From contig NW_017265139.1 in the NCBI RefSeq assembly GCF_001638985.1, forward strand, positions 248,001-312,000: 64,000 nucleotides of DNA, written 5' to 3'. Numbering within the stretch: the first letter of the stretch is position 1; each line of letters begins with the position of its first letter. Below, piece by piece: positions 22,193-36,290 of the stretch. A program made the position numbers and the translations under genes. Below the pieces are notes generated by a model, which did no database searches, was not told the origin of the DNA, and was given only the letters and a program-made list of their open reading frames with translations. Origin of the DNA: Phycomyces blakesleeanus NRRL 1555(-) (lineage: Eukaryota; Mucoromycota; Mucoromycetes; Mucorales; Phycomycetaceae).

Positions 22193-22375
22193 TATTGTTG
22201 CTTTTTAATACAGTTATATAAAATATATAGAATGATTTAAAGAAGTAAAGAAGTAAGAGAGAGAGAGAGAGAAAGAAGATGAATAAATAAATAAAGAAAG
22301 AAATAAAGAAATATAAAATATGAGGGATTTTTTTATGAGTATTGATATTAGTATTTAGTACCTATTATCTATTTA

Positions 22376-22413
<38 letters not shown>

Positions 22414-23050
22414 TTATTTTTTTATTTTTTTTTATTGACTCTTGGCAGCTTGGCAGACTCTAAAAAAAATATATATATAAAAATTGATGAGATTAGACAG
22501 TATACGATAAATGGCATGACAAGCAGCCAGCTCTTCAATGTTAGAAAAAAATAATAGCCGTAACTATTATAACAAATAACAAATAAGAATTATAAGAATA
22601 GAATTTGGTGAATATGGTGAATTTGGTGAATTAAATGAATGGGAAAAAAATAAAAAGTAAAATTTTGATGAATGAATTGGTTTAGTTTGGTTACCCACAT
22701 GGGGTGTTGAACTGAATCTGAAGTTGAAAATGATAATGTAATTATTATTCTACAACAGATCGACAGCAGGGATTACGTTCAGGTCTTGGCATATTTTAGG
22801 GGAAGTCTTGGCGTTCCTTATTTTACTCCAATGACATTGATCCAGCTCCTGCCAAGGAAGCAATGGTCCCACAACACTTCTTTTCTTCCTTTCTTCCTTT
22901 ATCTATTTATTTTACTAGTATTCTCTACACCCTTACATGCATTATCTTATTAACTATCTATCTATATCTATATTATATATATACACTAAATAACACAAAA
23001 AATCACTACTTTTATATTCAATAGATTATTATTATTATTTTTAAAAAAAA

Positions 23051-23215
23051 ATGATCAGGAGGAGTATGATGAGTAAGAGTCGGACAAGCTCAAGCTTAAG
23101 CTCAAGACAGCAAGGACATGACAAAGTAGGATTATTATTTTATTTTTTTGGGTATGAAATCCGGTCTACAAATCAGTTGCTTCCAAAAGAGGAAATTGAA
23201 TACAGCGAATATTGA
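23051..23215 (+). CDS. Doubtful small Ser/Arg-rich open frame (54 codons)
   Basis: An ATG-to-TGA frame begins MIRRSMMSKSRTSSSLSSRQ and ends in an acidic stretch (KEEIEYSEY). The region is less AT-rich than its flanks and has a possible donor (GTAGGA) after the Ser-rich part, so it could be one exon. No family is recognised and no supporting neighbour exists, so it may be chance. Confidence 0.2.
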   Translation: MIRRSMMSKSRTSSSLSSRQQGHDKVGLLFYFFGYEIRSTNQLLPKEEIEYSEY

Positions 23216-24317
23216 CGGATTCAATACAACGTTAGTGTGATAGTTGCTGATGAATGACCATGGGGCGTGTCATTTCTCTTATTGTTCCTTGGCTTTTGTA
23301 AAGGGGGACGATCATTTTTGTACGTGTATATAGACAGGAGTCATGTAAAGCATACACCCCACACACTACTTTCATATATATATATATATATACACTCTAT
23401 TAAACATTTAATACTTTCTAGTATTCAAGCCATAATCTTGTATCTTGTATCTTGTGACTATGACGATAATAATGATAAACCATTTGATTTTATTGAAAGG
23501 ATTTACTACTGATAATCATAATATTATTATTAAAGAAAGGTAGGCAAGTCAGTAAGTTTGGTTTGGTTGACTTCAAAAGAAAACTACACAAATATGATTC
23601 ATTCAATCTTGACACTTATCTCGATACTAAATAAAATAAAATAAAGAAACATTTAAAGGAACCAAATGGATATTATGTGTGAGAGTATATCTTCAAATAT
23701 TTCAATAAAGACTATATACACATATACATATGTAACAACCTTATAGGTCAACCTGCATCAAGGTCAAGGGCTTGGCAATGAAACCCAAAAAAAAAAAAAC
23801 TCTCATCACCACCACTACCCCTTCTTCTTCTTCTTGCTCCAAAAATAAATACCAAGAAAAGGATAGTAGAGTATTTTAAAAGAAAATTAAATTAAATGTT
23901 TCAAAAAATAATAATAAAGGGCATTCAAACGAAATATGTACATATATAGTATATTTTCTATTTTTTTTATCTCGGTATTTGTGACAATACACCATTCTTA
24001 CATTTATGGTAATTTTTTTTACAGTTATCATTGTCATTGTCGTTGTCGTTGTTGTTGTTGTTACTGTTATTATTTTGGTTAAAAGTCAATCCAATATAGC
24101 CTAATGAAAAAGAAAAAAAAATTGAATATTTGTTTTAGCCGAAGCAAACAAATTAAGATGATGACAATAATAAAGAAGATGAATAGGAGGTTTTTATTAT
24201 TGTTTTATTTTATGTAGTGCACAGGCTTTGCTTTTATATCATCTACAAACTATCTATTTTGGACCGAGGACAAATAGATATGTAAGATGTATGTGTGACT
24301 GTATACAAAACTATCAA

Positions 24318-24367
24318 TATATCAGCATAGCAACCTATCAGCATAGCAACATATCAGCATAGCAACA
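24318..24367. repeat. 16-bp tandem repeat, about three units
   Basis: The unit TATCAGCATAGCAACA occurs three times in direct succession (one copy ends CC), with partial units on both sides. Intergenic. Confidence 0.85.
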
Positions 24368-26107
24368 TATCAATGTATTATATTGATTTTTGAGACAAAA
24401 CAAAGAAAAATAAGACCCTTCTCCGTCTTCTCCGTCTTCTTCTTCTTCGTATTGTTATGCTTATCGTCATCTTTTTTTCTATATATACATATATATAAAC
24501 AAGTGTGTCCAGAAAATGATTTATAGGATTAAGAAAGCAAGAATAAGAATAATAATAATAATAATAATAAAAAGGTCCAAGCATGTGGGATGAAACATAT
24601 TAAGAAATCTTATTGACATACAGATATATCTATGTCTATATAAAAATAAAACCCAAACTTAAAAGTTGTGAAAAAGATGGTGTGTCAATCCGAAAAATCA
24701 AAATGCTGAGGATCCACGGCAACTTACACCTTCCGTGGATAAACACTTTACACACTTGCACTACACAAATTGCCACACCAATAAGAATTGATTTATATGA
24801 TCTTTGTTGAGTTAGCCATATTTATCTATTATCACAATCACCATTTATTTTAAATATATAAATATATAATATATATAATTATTCCTGTTGTAGACTTGGT
24901 GTGTATTTTATGTATGCATGTATGATGTACATGTATGCAAATCTATATTTGTTCAAAGGATATTTTGTAAACTGCTGTAGATTAAACATGAAACCCCAAA
25001 CCAAAAGAAATCAAGATACTTGTTTGTATATAGAACGATACAGTACAATAGACTTCTTGTTCAATTCCACCCAACGTATTCATATAGAGATTTGATTTGT
25101 TCGATACGAAATTTCATCATCATCTTCTTCTTCTTATTCTTTGTAGATCGGTAATATAAAGATACACTTGTGTAATTTGATTAGTCTGTGTAATTTGATT
25201 AGTGTGTGAAGTGTGTACACATCTATATATATTTTTAATGGTAGACTTGGATTGGTTTATAGAAGAATTCTAGATTGTTATTATTATTATTACTATTATC
25301 TTTAAAAAAAATGAAAATGAAGTCAGTGCTTTGGTAAGGAATTATAGATTGACATTTGTGAATTGTAAGTTGTAATGGTAGCATATAATACGTGTGTGTA
25401 GTCTGTGTAGTCTGTGGGCTCTACAACACTGAATACTATGTATCTTTATATATATATATAGAAAGAATAATGATAATTTATTTTCTCATCCTTGGATGAC
25501 AATCAAACTTCAAGATTCTTTGACTGGATAATACTAAGATCCAGACATTCTTCTTGGTGTTGTTTGTAATTTCAAACAAGAAAATCAATAGATACATTAT
25601 AATAATATATAATTGTTATTGATGATGAGATGATTAGGATATTATTACTATTATTTTCATACAAAAGAGACCTTTTTTTAAAAAAAAAAATTGTATACCA
25701 ATATACCAATAAGTAGATATAAATATTTGAAGTTTATTCATTCATTCGTTTATTCAATTTGATTTGATTTATTATTAATAATAAAATATATAAAAAAAAT
25801 AGGAATATGAAGGATAATAGTAATAATAATAATTAAGACATTTGGTGGGTGGTTGATCCAATAATATGAAGAATCCTGTACAATGAGTAGTGTTTGCGGG
25901 GTTAAAGAGGATAGTAAGAGATATTTGGTAGTAAAAAAAAAAAAGGGAAATTGTGGTTGTTTTTTTTTGTTTGGTTTCTTCTTCTAATTAAAGAAGTGAG
26001 AGAATATAATGTTGTAAGGGTTGTAATATAAGAGTAAGAGAGAAATAGTATGGGTGATAATAATAATAATAATAATTAGAAAATAATGAAAATGCTGCTA
26101 TTGTTGT

Positions 26108-27562
26108 TTAGATGATGGACTTCTCGGCCTTCTTCATGATGATTTCTGGGCTGATACCGTACCATCCGAGATGACGACCGACTTCTTCGATAGACTTGCG
26201 CTTGGTCTCAAGAATGAAGAACATGATGAAGAAGAAGGCTGCGAACGAGAGACCGGCAAAGATCAAGAAGACATAGGGACCGCATGCCTTCTGGAGGGTG
26301 GGGAAAATGAGACCGATGATGAAGTTGCAGAGCCAGTTGACGACCAGGGCAGATGAGGATGCAGCACCGACAGCGTAGGTAGGATAGACTTCGGCAGTCA
26401 GGACAAACGGAATCATGCCCAGACCGACTGCGAACGAGGCGACGAACAGCATGATGCAGACAACCTGAAGGGGAGAGATGTCGAAACGGAGACCGATGGT
26501 CATCAGGACAGCAAAGATGCACATGCCGGCAGCAGAGATCATGAGAAGCATTTTGCGACCAAGACGATCGATGAGACCCAGGGCAATAAAAGTCATGCCC
26601 ATGTTGAGAGCACCGACACCGATGGTAACATAGCGGGCAGAGTCGCCAAAGGATTCTTCGAAGATAGAGGTGGAGTAGTACATGATAGCATTGATACCGG
26701 TGAGCTGGGAGCTAGCGTGGACAATCATCATCTTGAAGGTCAACCAGGCCAAAACAGGGATAGACATGACCTGCAGGAAGGTCAGGTTGACTTCACTTTC
26801 GTAGGGTTCGGCAGCACCAGCAGCTTCACGATCAATAGCAGAGTCACGGTCGATGCCATTGTGGTTGAAACCGTCGTCTTCAATATGGGGAGAAGAGGCA
26901 TCAGTGGCAGTAGGACCAGCAGCATTAGTGGGAGCAGCCTTCTTTTCGGCACCGCCACCCTTAGAGAGACCGAGCATGATGTCGGCAAATTCTTCTTCGA
27001 TGTCACCGTTGCGCAGACGCAGAAGTTCCGCGCGAGCTTCGTCAATGCGGTTCTGGGTAATGAGCCAGCGGGGGGAACGGGCACAGAAGGGCAAAAGGAC
27101 CATCTGGGCAATTGCGGGAGCAACGGTAATGACGACTACGACACGCCATCCGATGGCAGATGTAAGACCGAGACCGATACACTCGATGATGAGGATACCG
27201 ATGGTCATGAAGAGCTGCAAGAACGATCCGAGGGCACCACGGGCGGATGGAGGAGCGCACTCGGCGATATACATGGAAATGACTACGGTCATGAAACCTG
27301 ATCCGATACCGACAAAGATACGGCCGATTGCGAATTGGGCACTAGAGGTCGAGGTCGAGAGCAAGACGGCACCGATGAAGAAAGCAACGTTGATGATGAT
27401 CATAGCGTCACGACGGCCAAAGTGATTTGCCATAGGGTTGGCAAGAAGAGCACCTACGAGACCACCGACAGCGAACATACCAGTAGCAACACCCCTAAAG
27501 ATGACATAATATTTAATTAGTTAATTAGAATATTATATTATTATAAAATATATAAAATTGAC

Positions 27563-27595
<33 letters not shown>

Positions 27596-27885
27596 TTTTC
27601 ATTTAATTTAATTTCTAAAATGTTATAATATATATATAGATCGTATTAAGCTATTGACAAGTTATAATTGACTTACCAAATCCAGTCACCCATGGGAAGA
27701 CACTGGGGAAGGGAAGATGTGGCATAGTAAGTAACTTCTCCAGCTGGGACACCAGGACAGTATCTGACTGAATTTCCGGGAATGTTAAGAGAACTGGTAT
27801 TGAAACCAGAGTTGAGTGCACCAAGACTTGCGACCATGACGCAGAAATAGACAAAGAATCGAACACCACTTGTCCGTGAATCCAT
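26108..27885 (-). CDS. MFS sugar transporter (sugar porter family)
   Basis: Two exons, 27885-27677 and 27494-26108, join in frame for 531 residues. Sugar-porter motifs in order: a first span with GALNSGFNTSSLN, NHFGRRDAM between spans 2 and 3, a GIGSGFMTVVISMYIAE stretch (span 4), an ARSPRWLI motif after span 6 (PESPRWL in canonical members), SSQLTGINAIMYYS in span 7, LIDRLGRKMLL between 8 and 9, and ETKRKS after span 12 (usually PETKG). The span 6-7 loop is long (about 90 residues) and acidic/Ala-rich, as in some vacuolar or sensor-like fungal porters. Several motif positions deviate from plain hexose transporters (SQ for QQ, AR for PE), so the substrate is uncertain. It is plasma-membrane or vacuolar. 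Confidence 0.9.
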
Positions 27886-30800
27886 GTTTGATATTATTAT
27901 TTTCTTTTTGGATGTTGTGTTGTTGTGGTAAGGTACTTTATATAATTAATATATACTTTTTTTTAAGTTTGTTGTTATGGAAACAAAAAAGGATAAAAAA
28001 AAAGGATTATGAGAGGGGGAATATTTAAATAATAATAAAAGTAAGAAGAGGAAGAAGATATGTTTCTGATATAAATGTTATAATTTTTTTCCTTTCTTTC
28101 AAGCACAAAAGTATGGGCTATTTAAATAAAATAAACAAATATCAAAAAAAAATATCAAAAATAAATCTGACAATTCAAAGTTCCGATTCTTGTCTTTTTT
28201 TTTTTTTTGGTCTTTTGGTTCTGAGTTTCTTTTTATTTTTCTTTTTATGCTTAGATTATATGTAATATCATTGGTTGATTGGTTGTCTGGTCAACGATAC
28301 TACTGGTTGGGTTAATTTTTTCTTTTTTTTACTTTTCCGAGCCTGTTTTTTTTTATTTTTTTCTTATTTTGGTGAATGATCAGGGTCCCCATACAACCAA
28401 CCAACTTCTTCCTCCTCCATCTTGGCCTCCCCCAAAATATAATACCATGGCAATAATATTATATTATGATTTTGTGTAAAGTGTTGTGATTTTTTTTATT
28501 AATTTTTTTAATTTTAAAAAAAAGTATGGTACATTTTGTATCCATGGATACAAGACTTACATATCTACATATCCCCATGCCTACATGTTTCCATAGAAAC
28601 AACAATATCTATAGTGATAGTGATATTAGAGTTAATTCACCGAGTATATTACACTATACCTGGTAATATAATATAATATAATATAATATAATGTAATATC
28701 TTGATCTCGATCTCTCTATCTCTACACACACACATCTTTATGAATTGAATTGAATTATATTTATTTTTATATGCATCATGTAACAGCAACAATAAAATAT
28801 TTATTGAATTGGCTTCAACTACATCATCTTGTGCTAATAAAAAAAAATTAAGGGTTCTCTTGAAATTGACGGGTTTGTATCCTCAATATTTTTCATTCAG
28901 TAATTCAATCATTCGTTCATTGGGTTTCCGAATTTTTTTTTTTAAAAAAAAAAAAGAAATTTATTCTTCAACTTCCCATCAGAACACATCACTCCCAGAA
29001 TGGTAGCACAAAGATGTATGATCTGGTATTTTGCGGAGTGGTATGTTTATGAGGGGTATGTGTAACAAAAAGTATGGAGCGGGAATAATGGAGTAAATGC
29101 GGGACAGGTATTATAAAAAAATAATAAAAATAAAAATAAAATAATTAAAGGTAAGAGATCCAACAACTATAGTTATTATTTACAAGGGCCACATAAAAAA
29201 CAATATATATTCGTTGATATGATGTAGGTACAGTACCATACAATTGTTTATTAGAAATGGATCAGATACCTAGTTTTTCCCAGAAACTATTAGCATTATA
29301 TGCTTATAAATAATTTAGCTGGTATTCAAGTAAAGTGGAATGCTTATTTTCCTTTGTTCAAAAGAAAATGTTCTTTATATGTATATACCCAAAACTTAAA
29401 AGGACTCAATGTCATTCTATATACTCCTCCATTTCTTCTTACTTTCCTTCTTTCCTTCTCCATTTCTCTGTGTTTCCATAGGTGATATTCCCGATCATCT
29501 CCCCCCCCACCTCTCTCTCTCTTTTTGTCTTTACATTTGTATTATAAACATATATAATTATAGATTATGAAAAATGTGGGCCAATAGGCTAAATAGATGC
29601 TCGTGGAGCTTACAAAACCAACAAAAAAAAACCAACATATTATCATCACCAATAAAACTACTTGCTTTTATTTTTATTTTTATTTGGTTTGTTTTATCTT
29701 GGTATTATGTAAGAGCAAGATAACGTAAGAATAAGAAGTACCAAAGAAGAACAAATCTGTCAAAGTTCTGTTACCTTAACTTGTCAATTCATATACATAT
29801 TCTGGTTTTTACTATTAAATCGCGGTATAACGGGTAATAGAAGTAAAAGGATGATAATGAATGGTAATGAGTTACAGAATAATAATCAATGAAAGCATAG
29901 AACTGGTGATTCCCCCTCCCTGGTAAAACATAAAGAATAAATGGAAAAAAAGAAATTATAAAAGATACCAAATAAATTTGCTTTTCGGCCCGTATTCTCC
30001 ACCGATTGAAGTCAGGGAATAAAAAGGGAACTTTAGAGCGATTGGAAGAAGTACAGAGATACACTCATACACCCACACCAAAAAAAAATAATATTATTGG
30101 GATTGGGATCCTAATTTTTCTGGCCAAGACAAATTTTTAATAGCGCAGTATAGATTTATTTAATAGCGTGTTGGTTGGTTTGAGGCTGGAAATTAAAAAA
30201 ACCAAAAAATTAAAAAATAAAAAACCCGATTTTTTTACCAATTTGGTTTCCCCAGCTTTTCCAGCCTCTTTCTGAGTTCATTTTTTGATTTATAGTTAAC
30301 GGGCAATCCCGCCCAAAAAAAAAACAAATATTGTTATTATTATTATTTGACACCAGGGTCACCCCATCTTTGAAAGCACTCAATTTTTTTTTATTTTCTT
30401 AATAATATTATAATAATAAAGGACCCTGCTATTATGATGATATTATTGTACCTGAGCCTGTGACTGGGATAAAGATACAGGCAGTTAAAGACAGTTAAAG
30501 ACAGCCAAAAGACAGACACAGAAAAATAGTCTGTGTAATGAATCTCTCTATATCGTTTCTCTCTTAATATTGTATAAATGACTATTAGATATAAAAAATA
30601 AAAGATTTGATTGGTGTTATGTTTAACAAATAAAAAAATGACAAGTTTAGCATAGACAGGTATAGTAGAAAAGTTGATATAAAACTGAATTGAATTCAAT
30701 AAAAGATAGTTAGATAGATTATGGACAAGAAACGAATGATATTTGAACAACCCAATTATATTCTATCTCTACTACCTGGTTCTTTTCTTTTCTTTTCTTT

Positions 30801-30913
30801 CTTTTTATTATTCCTTTTAATCACTCACCTAATGGGGTTAAAAGGTAAATCTGTACAAAATACACGCCATAGACTCACAGTACACAATACACAATACACA
30901 GACTATACAACTT

Positions 30914-30951
<38 letters not shown>

Positions 30952-31687
30952 AGTGCAAAAAAATTGTTATAGAAGGGACAAATAGAATATTTATATATAA
31001 CTTAGTGATATGTCCAATAGCCGCTGTACCTTGCAGTACATTTAAAGAACAACCAAAAATAAATTATTTTTTTTTGAAATGGAGTAAAATTTTATTTGAT
31101 TTTCATTTGATTTTCCCTGACTGTCCTTAGCACTTTTTTTGTTTTATTCTCTTTCTTATATATATATATTTTACAGCCAAAATTCAATATATATAAAAAT
31201 AAGCGCCTTTTGAGATGGGGGCAATATTGACTGGTGTTGAAGAAGAAGATGATGATGATAGTGTTGTAAATAATTCTCCTAAATGAAGGAGTAAAATGGA
31301 CTAAATAGCTTATGTAAACCTATCCCGCGAACTCCATGGAATACTTAAAAAAAAATTATATGCTTTGAAACAGAAAACGTGGGCTGGAAAAATTTCTTTT
31401 CTTGAGTTCCCCATTTTCTCCCTCAAATATTCCAATTATTTTTTCTAATTTTTTTTTTCTATTTTCTATTATTCTCTTCTTCTTCCTCTTCTTTCTCTTC
31501 CCTTAATCCAAAATGCAAATTAAAAAACGTAACCATTTTTTTTTTTTACCATTTTACCATTTTACCCTTTTACCCTTTCATTCATTCTTTTTTTTTCTAT
31601 CTTTCTTTCACTTTCAATTTCACTTTATATGATTTTATTATATTTGGTTAAATATTGTTTCAATATTTAATTTTTTTTAATTTATTA

Positions 31688-31725
<38 letters not shown>

Positions 31726-32388
31726 GGTGTTGTGGTGGAAAGGTGGTGAGGCAAAAGAAAGGGAAAGGGAAAAAGGAAAGAGAAAAAGGAATGGGAATGG
31801 GAATAGGAAGGGAGAAAAATAAAAAATAAAAATGGGGGAGGGATATTGAGGGGGGAGTGAAACTAGTTTTAATAATAATAATTTTCTTTAATAATTATTA
31901 ACACTTCTTGATAATCCTTAATAGTCTTTAATAATTTTAATTTTAATTTTAATTTTTATTTTTATTTATTTATTTATTTATTTATTTATTTTATAAAAAA
32001 AAAATGAAGAATTTTAATTAAATGTTTTTATATATAATATATATATATATATAAATAATAGTAATAGTAGAAGTAATAGTTATAGTTATAGTAATGATTA
32101 ATAGTAATAGCATTATATATATATTTTTTTCTATGTACAGTACATACAGAATAACGAAAAGAAAAAGAGCAAAAAAATAGAAGAGATAACGAAAGGCGTA
32201 TTTACAAAGAGGATGAAACAAAAAACAAAACAAAAAAAAAGAAATAGGAAGAGGAAGAGGAAGATACGGAGAAGATAATTATATAAGAATTACATAACAT
32301 GTATGTTATTGTTTTAGATTTTTTTTCTTTTGGTGGTGTGGCGAGTGTGGCGGTGGTTGGTGGTTGGTAGTTGGTAGAGGTGGCGGCT
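27886..32388. other. Long intergenic region (about 4.5 kb), low complexity
   Basis: This lies between two minus-strand genes. It holds the transporter promoter (next to 27886) and the 3' end of the PKA gene. It contains (ATAAT)n near 28668-28690, (TA)n at 30920-30946, (TTA)n at 31691-31724, a purine-rich block (31740-31840) and a TTTA/TTTTAA repeat (31935-31992). No exon-like segment or RNA gene was recognised. Open frames here encode only Tyr/Ile/Phe-rich AT peptides. Confidence 0.5.
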
Positions 32389-34199
32389 TTAAAAGGCTGG
32401 GAATTTGGCTCGGTGGGGATCATCATTGAGTTGACGACCGTATGAAACATTTGGTTCTTTGTATTGGGCAAAGCAGTTGGAGTCTCCATCACCTTCAATG
32501 TCGGGCACAAATGGTGGCTTTGCTTGGCGGCGGGCAACGAGCTCCCAATCGACATCAGCAAACCAAGGGTGCATCTTGATATCTGCACTGCCGTTCTTGA
32601 GGTTGCCATAACGACGAGACAGATCAGGTGTCAGTAAACCGAGCAGCAGATCCTTGGCCACAGGGCTAAAGTCCTTGGGCCATGGAATACGGCAGTCGAG
32701 GATCTTTTCGTACAGACCAACAGGATTCTTGTCCACGAACGGTGGTTCTCCGACCAACATTTCATAAATCAGCACGCCCAAACTCCACCAGTCAACAGCC
32801 TTGCTATAGCCCTTTGAACGAATGATTTCTGGGGCTGAAATAGAAAACAAAAATTAATACCTTTTGATATTTTTATATTTAATTTATAAGGAAGCCTTAC
32901 CAAGGTAGTCTGGTGTTCCGCATACTGTCCAGGTAATATCGGGTACTCGTTTGGCAAACCCAAAGTCGGTGAGCTTGACATGTCCCTTGGCATCAAGCAA
33001 GATGTTCTCTGGCTTGAGATCGCGGTAGATGATGTCTCGCTCGTGGAGGTATTCGAGTGCCAAAATGACCTCGGCGGCATAGAAACGGGCCGCACTCTCG
33101 CTGAACTTCTTTTGCTTGCGCAGGATGCGGAACAGTTCTCCTCCGGGTACATAGTCCATCACCATGAACAGATGGGAATCGTCCTGGAAGGTATCCCAGA
33201 GAGTGACGAGGAATGGGTGGGCAACGTCGCGGAGGATGGTTGGCTCGTTGTTGATGTGCTCAACCTGTTTGAGACGCACAACGTCATGCTTATTCAGTGC
33301 CTTGACAGCATAATGCTTGCCGTTGATTTTACTCTGCGCCAGGTGAACTCGGCCAAACGAACCAGTGCCCAGTGTTTCTTTGAGTATGAAATCATTCAAT
33401 TGCAGTTTGCGGTGTTTGCGACGGCGGCGGCCACCGCCAGTATTGTTGCTGTTGTTGTTATTGCTGCTTGGAGTGAAGATGGCATGGGTGTGTTTGGATG
33501 GTACAGGATGATGGTTAAGATGATGGCTATGATGAATGCTATTATTGTTAATATGTTGAGAATGGTCAATGGATTTATTATGGTTGTCGTGGGCGGTTGT
33601 GGGTTGGTCAAAGTAAGATTCTGACTTTTCTTGGATAGGACGAGGAAGTGGGGAAAGAGGAGAGGCATGGGTTGGAGATGGAGGAGGGTTAAAGGTGTTG
33701 AATCGATTTGGTGGTGGTGGGGATAGGCGTTCATGATCCGACTCTGCCGGTGATGGTGGAGTATCTATGATTTTTTTGTCTTTTTAAGAGATAGGATTTG
33801 TTAATAAAGATATTCAATTATTTAATTAAACCAACTGATTATTACCTTTTTTGTACTTGTTTAATTGTGAGTCTTCTATGGGAGTTATCGAAAATGAGGC
33901 CGCAAAAGCAGAGCCGTTGCTTGGAGTACGAAGATGTGTACCAGATTCTGTGCCTAAAAATGTATTTATACAAATATGGATAAATATCTCTCTTTAATCA
34001 ATGCATTTATATGTATGTAATTACCTTGTGATGAAGAGCGTGATTCTGCACTGTAGCTACTACAGATACTTGGTGGTTTGGATGAATCTGGGGTAGATAC
34101 TGCTCCTCCTCTTTCGGTTGATTTTCTGCGGTCACGGCGGCTACTCTTTGAGAATGAACCGAGTCTTAGCAATTCGACACCTTTGCTAATCATATCCAT
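32389..34199 (-). CDS. cAMP-dependent protein kinase catalytic subunit (AGC kinase)
   Basis: Exons 34199-34025, 33953-33846, 33779-32901 and 32834-32389 join in frame (535 residues). The ~220-residue N-terminal extension is Ser/Pro/His/Asn-rich ([12 protein letters not shown], a polyN run). The kinase domain starts near residue 225: Gly-loop GTGSFGRV, Lys in [17 protein letters not shown], catalytic loop [17 protein letters not shown], activation loop with the phosphorylatable Thr in [15 protein letters not shown], and [14 protein letters not shown]. It ends in a terminal FPAF, fitting the PKA FxxF hydrophobic motif. It transmits cAMP signals in growth and development. Exon 3 has two frame-compatible acceptors, 33779 or 33764, differing by five codons. 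Confidence 0.95.
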
Positions 34200-34772
34200 G
34201 TTGAAATTAAGTGTTGATCGTTTGGTCGTTGGTTTGGTTTGATGTGGTTTGATGTGGTTTGGCTTGGTTGTATTGATGGTATGTTAAACTTTAAATTTTG
34301 CTTCTTAAATAATTATATAAAAGAAGAAGAAGAAGTGAATATATTGAAAGATGAGTTTATGATTCTTTTTAAAAGAAAGAGGTTTAAAGATTTAAATATT
34401 TTTGAAAATGAAATTGTGATTGAATTTATATTTTTGAAACCCAAAAAGAAGTTTTTTTTTTATTTATATTATATTATATTGTGTTTTATATATATATTTT
34501 TTGTTATTAATCATTAGCAAGGCCACTAAAATAATAATAAGAAAAATGCTAAAAACATACAAGCTTTTATTATTAATATTATTATTATTATTAATATTAT
34601 TATTATTTAAAATAAGATATAGTATAATATAAATAAATATTTATTCTTTGAATATTTTAGATATTATTTAAAAAATGAATCAATTAATTAATTTATATAT
34701 ATATATATATATACTTCTTTGCGCTGTCTTGCAAATATAAATAAATAAAATATGTAATGTAATTTATATAAT

Positions 34773-34947
34773 TTAAAACAATCGTGGTGGTCCTGGTGTT
34801 ATTTTGCCTGGGTTATAATCTCCGAAAGGACTTCTTTGGACAGATGTGACAAGATAAGGCTAAATTACGTACGGCTCAATAAAACTAACCTGACGCTGTG
34901 CCTCCGAATGTTCCAAGACCGATGAGCAGAATCGATAATACTAATGG
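34773..34947 (-). CDS. Possible small spliced membrane-protein gene (3' part)
   Basis: On the minus strand, a CTATAG acceptor precedes a 58-base exon (34947-34890) encoding PLVLSILLIGLGTFGGTAS, a plausible membrane span, and ending at a GTTAGT donor in phase 1. A second exon starting after GGAG (34819) would give DYNPGKITPGPPRLF and a stop at 34773. No start exon was located. Composition is more coding-like than its surroundings. The structure matches the candidate at 63727-63938 (same exon length and phase). Family unknown; may be an artefact. Confidence 0.3.
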
Positions 34948-36107
34948 CTATAGCAGTAGGCAATAGGCAATCGGCAATTGGCAATAGTTGGTGATAAAGA
35001 AAATAAATATAATTATTATTATAATAATACACGCACTGACTGACTGACTGACTGACTGAATAAATGACTATGAGGTATAAATATAAAATGTTTATACACT
35101 AACACTAGCACTATACTAGCACAGACACAAACTCAAGCTCAAGCACATGTTGACTTGAATATTTACGTCTATATCAACGTATATATATATATATATATGT
35201 GTGTGTGTAGTTTGCCCTTTCTTTCTTTTGTAATGACCTCAAGAGATCGATAACTAGAACTTAGAAATGATTTCTGTAAAACAGAAAATATGTATATATA
35301 ATGGACATTGGAGCTATTGTAGATTATACGTTTTCATTATTAATAAAAAGGCAAAAGATCAAATATCAAATTTTATCACCATGGTTTATATGACAAGTAT
35401 TTTAAAGTATGAATGAATGAATTAAATTAAGGATAGGGAGGACATGAGGGAGGCAATAAACTTCCCGATTGTGCAAGTGTGTATTTTCAGCCTTGTCGAT
35501 TAGGATCTGATTTGATAGCAAACAACAAACAAAATATAGGGAAAAGGAAGCTGCAGAGTGGCAGAGAGACAGAAATAGATATTGATATGGAGATAGCTTT
35601 TATCCATCGATTTCAAAACAGCAGCAAAATACCAAAATACCAAAAAAATAAATTATCACACATGTCTTGAAAATCTTTATCAAAATATATCAATATCTTT
35701 CATAGAGAGTTCTACACATGACCAGAAAGACCTGTTTATTAATTTGGCCTTTTATATATCTCGCTTGTTTATTTCTACCTCTCTAATCTATTCTCTGTCT
35801 TGTGTAGCCATAGAAACGTACAATCCCTCTTTACACGCTCAACCCCCAGGATTTATAGCACGTGATATGACGCTGTGTCTGAGCTGGGTAATAAGCCAAC
35901 ATCATCCGTTTTAGTCTTGGTTTTATCTTGATGGAGCTTCAACAAACAACACAAAGCAGAAATAAAAAATAAAATAAAATAAAAACCAGCTGCTATTTCA
36001 TGTATATAATTTTTTCTTTTTACTTTATAAAAAGATAGAGATCATATACAATACAATATATACACATAACGACACATATTAAACGCTAAACATTTAAACA
36101 CTAAATA

Positions 36108-36175
36108 CCAAGCACCAAGCACCAAGCACCAAGCACCAAGCACCAAGCACCAAATGCTAAATGCTAAATGCTAAA
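36108..36175. repeat. Two adjoining heptanucleotide tandem repeats
   Basis: About six units of CCAAGCA pass directly into about three units of ATGCTAA. Intergenic. Confidence 0.9.
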
Positions 36176-36255
36176 ACACATTAATTCACTCATCAACTCA
36201 CACTAATTAATAATATGAATTCAGGGCCAAAAATCATATACACACATTTACTGAG

Positions 36256-36290
<35 letters not shown>

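Larger units (their letters stand above)
22193..26107. other. Long intergenic region (about 3.9 kb), AT-rich and microsatellite-dense
   Basis: No supported gene apart from one doubtful small frame (23051-23215). It holds (TA)n at 22380-22409 and 23376-23392, trinucleotide runs, the 16-bp tandem repeat at 24318-24367 and an 8-bp inverted repeat at 24712-24740. The 22330-22550 and 23267-23512 open frames are AT-repeat artefacts. The part next to 22192 must hold the ankyrin promoter. Confidence 0.5.

Noticed and set aside
24318..24367. Spaced repeats suggestive of a CRISPR array
   Set aside because: Units are direct tandems without unique spacers, and the genome is eukaryotic.
26717..27425. Two plus-strand frames of about 190 codons
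   Set aside because: Antisense shadows of the MFS transporter's large GC-richer exon.
32980..33624. 214-codon plus-strand frame
   Set aside because: Antisense shadow of the PKA kinase exon; no splice structure or motif.
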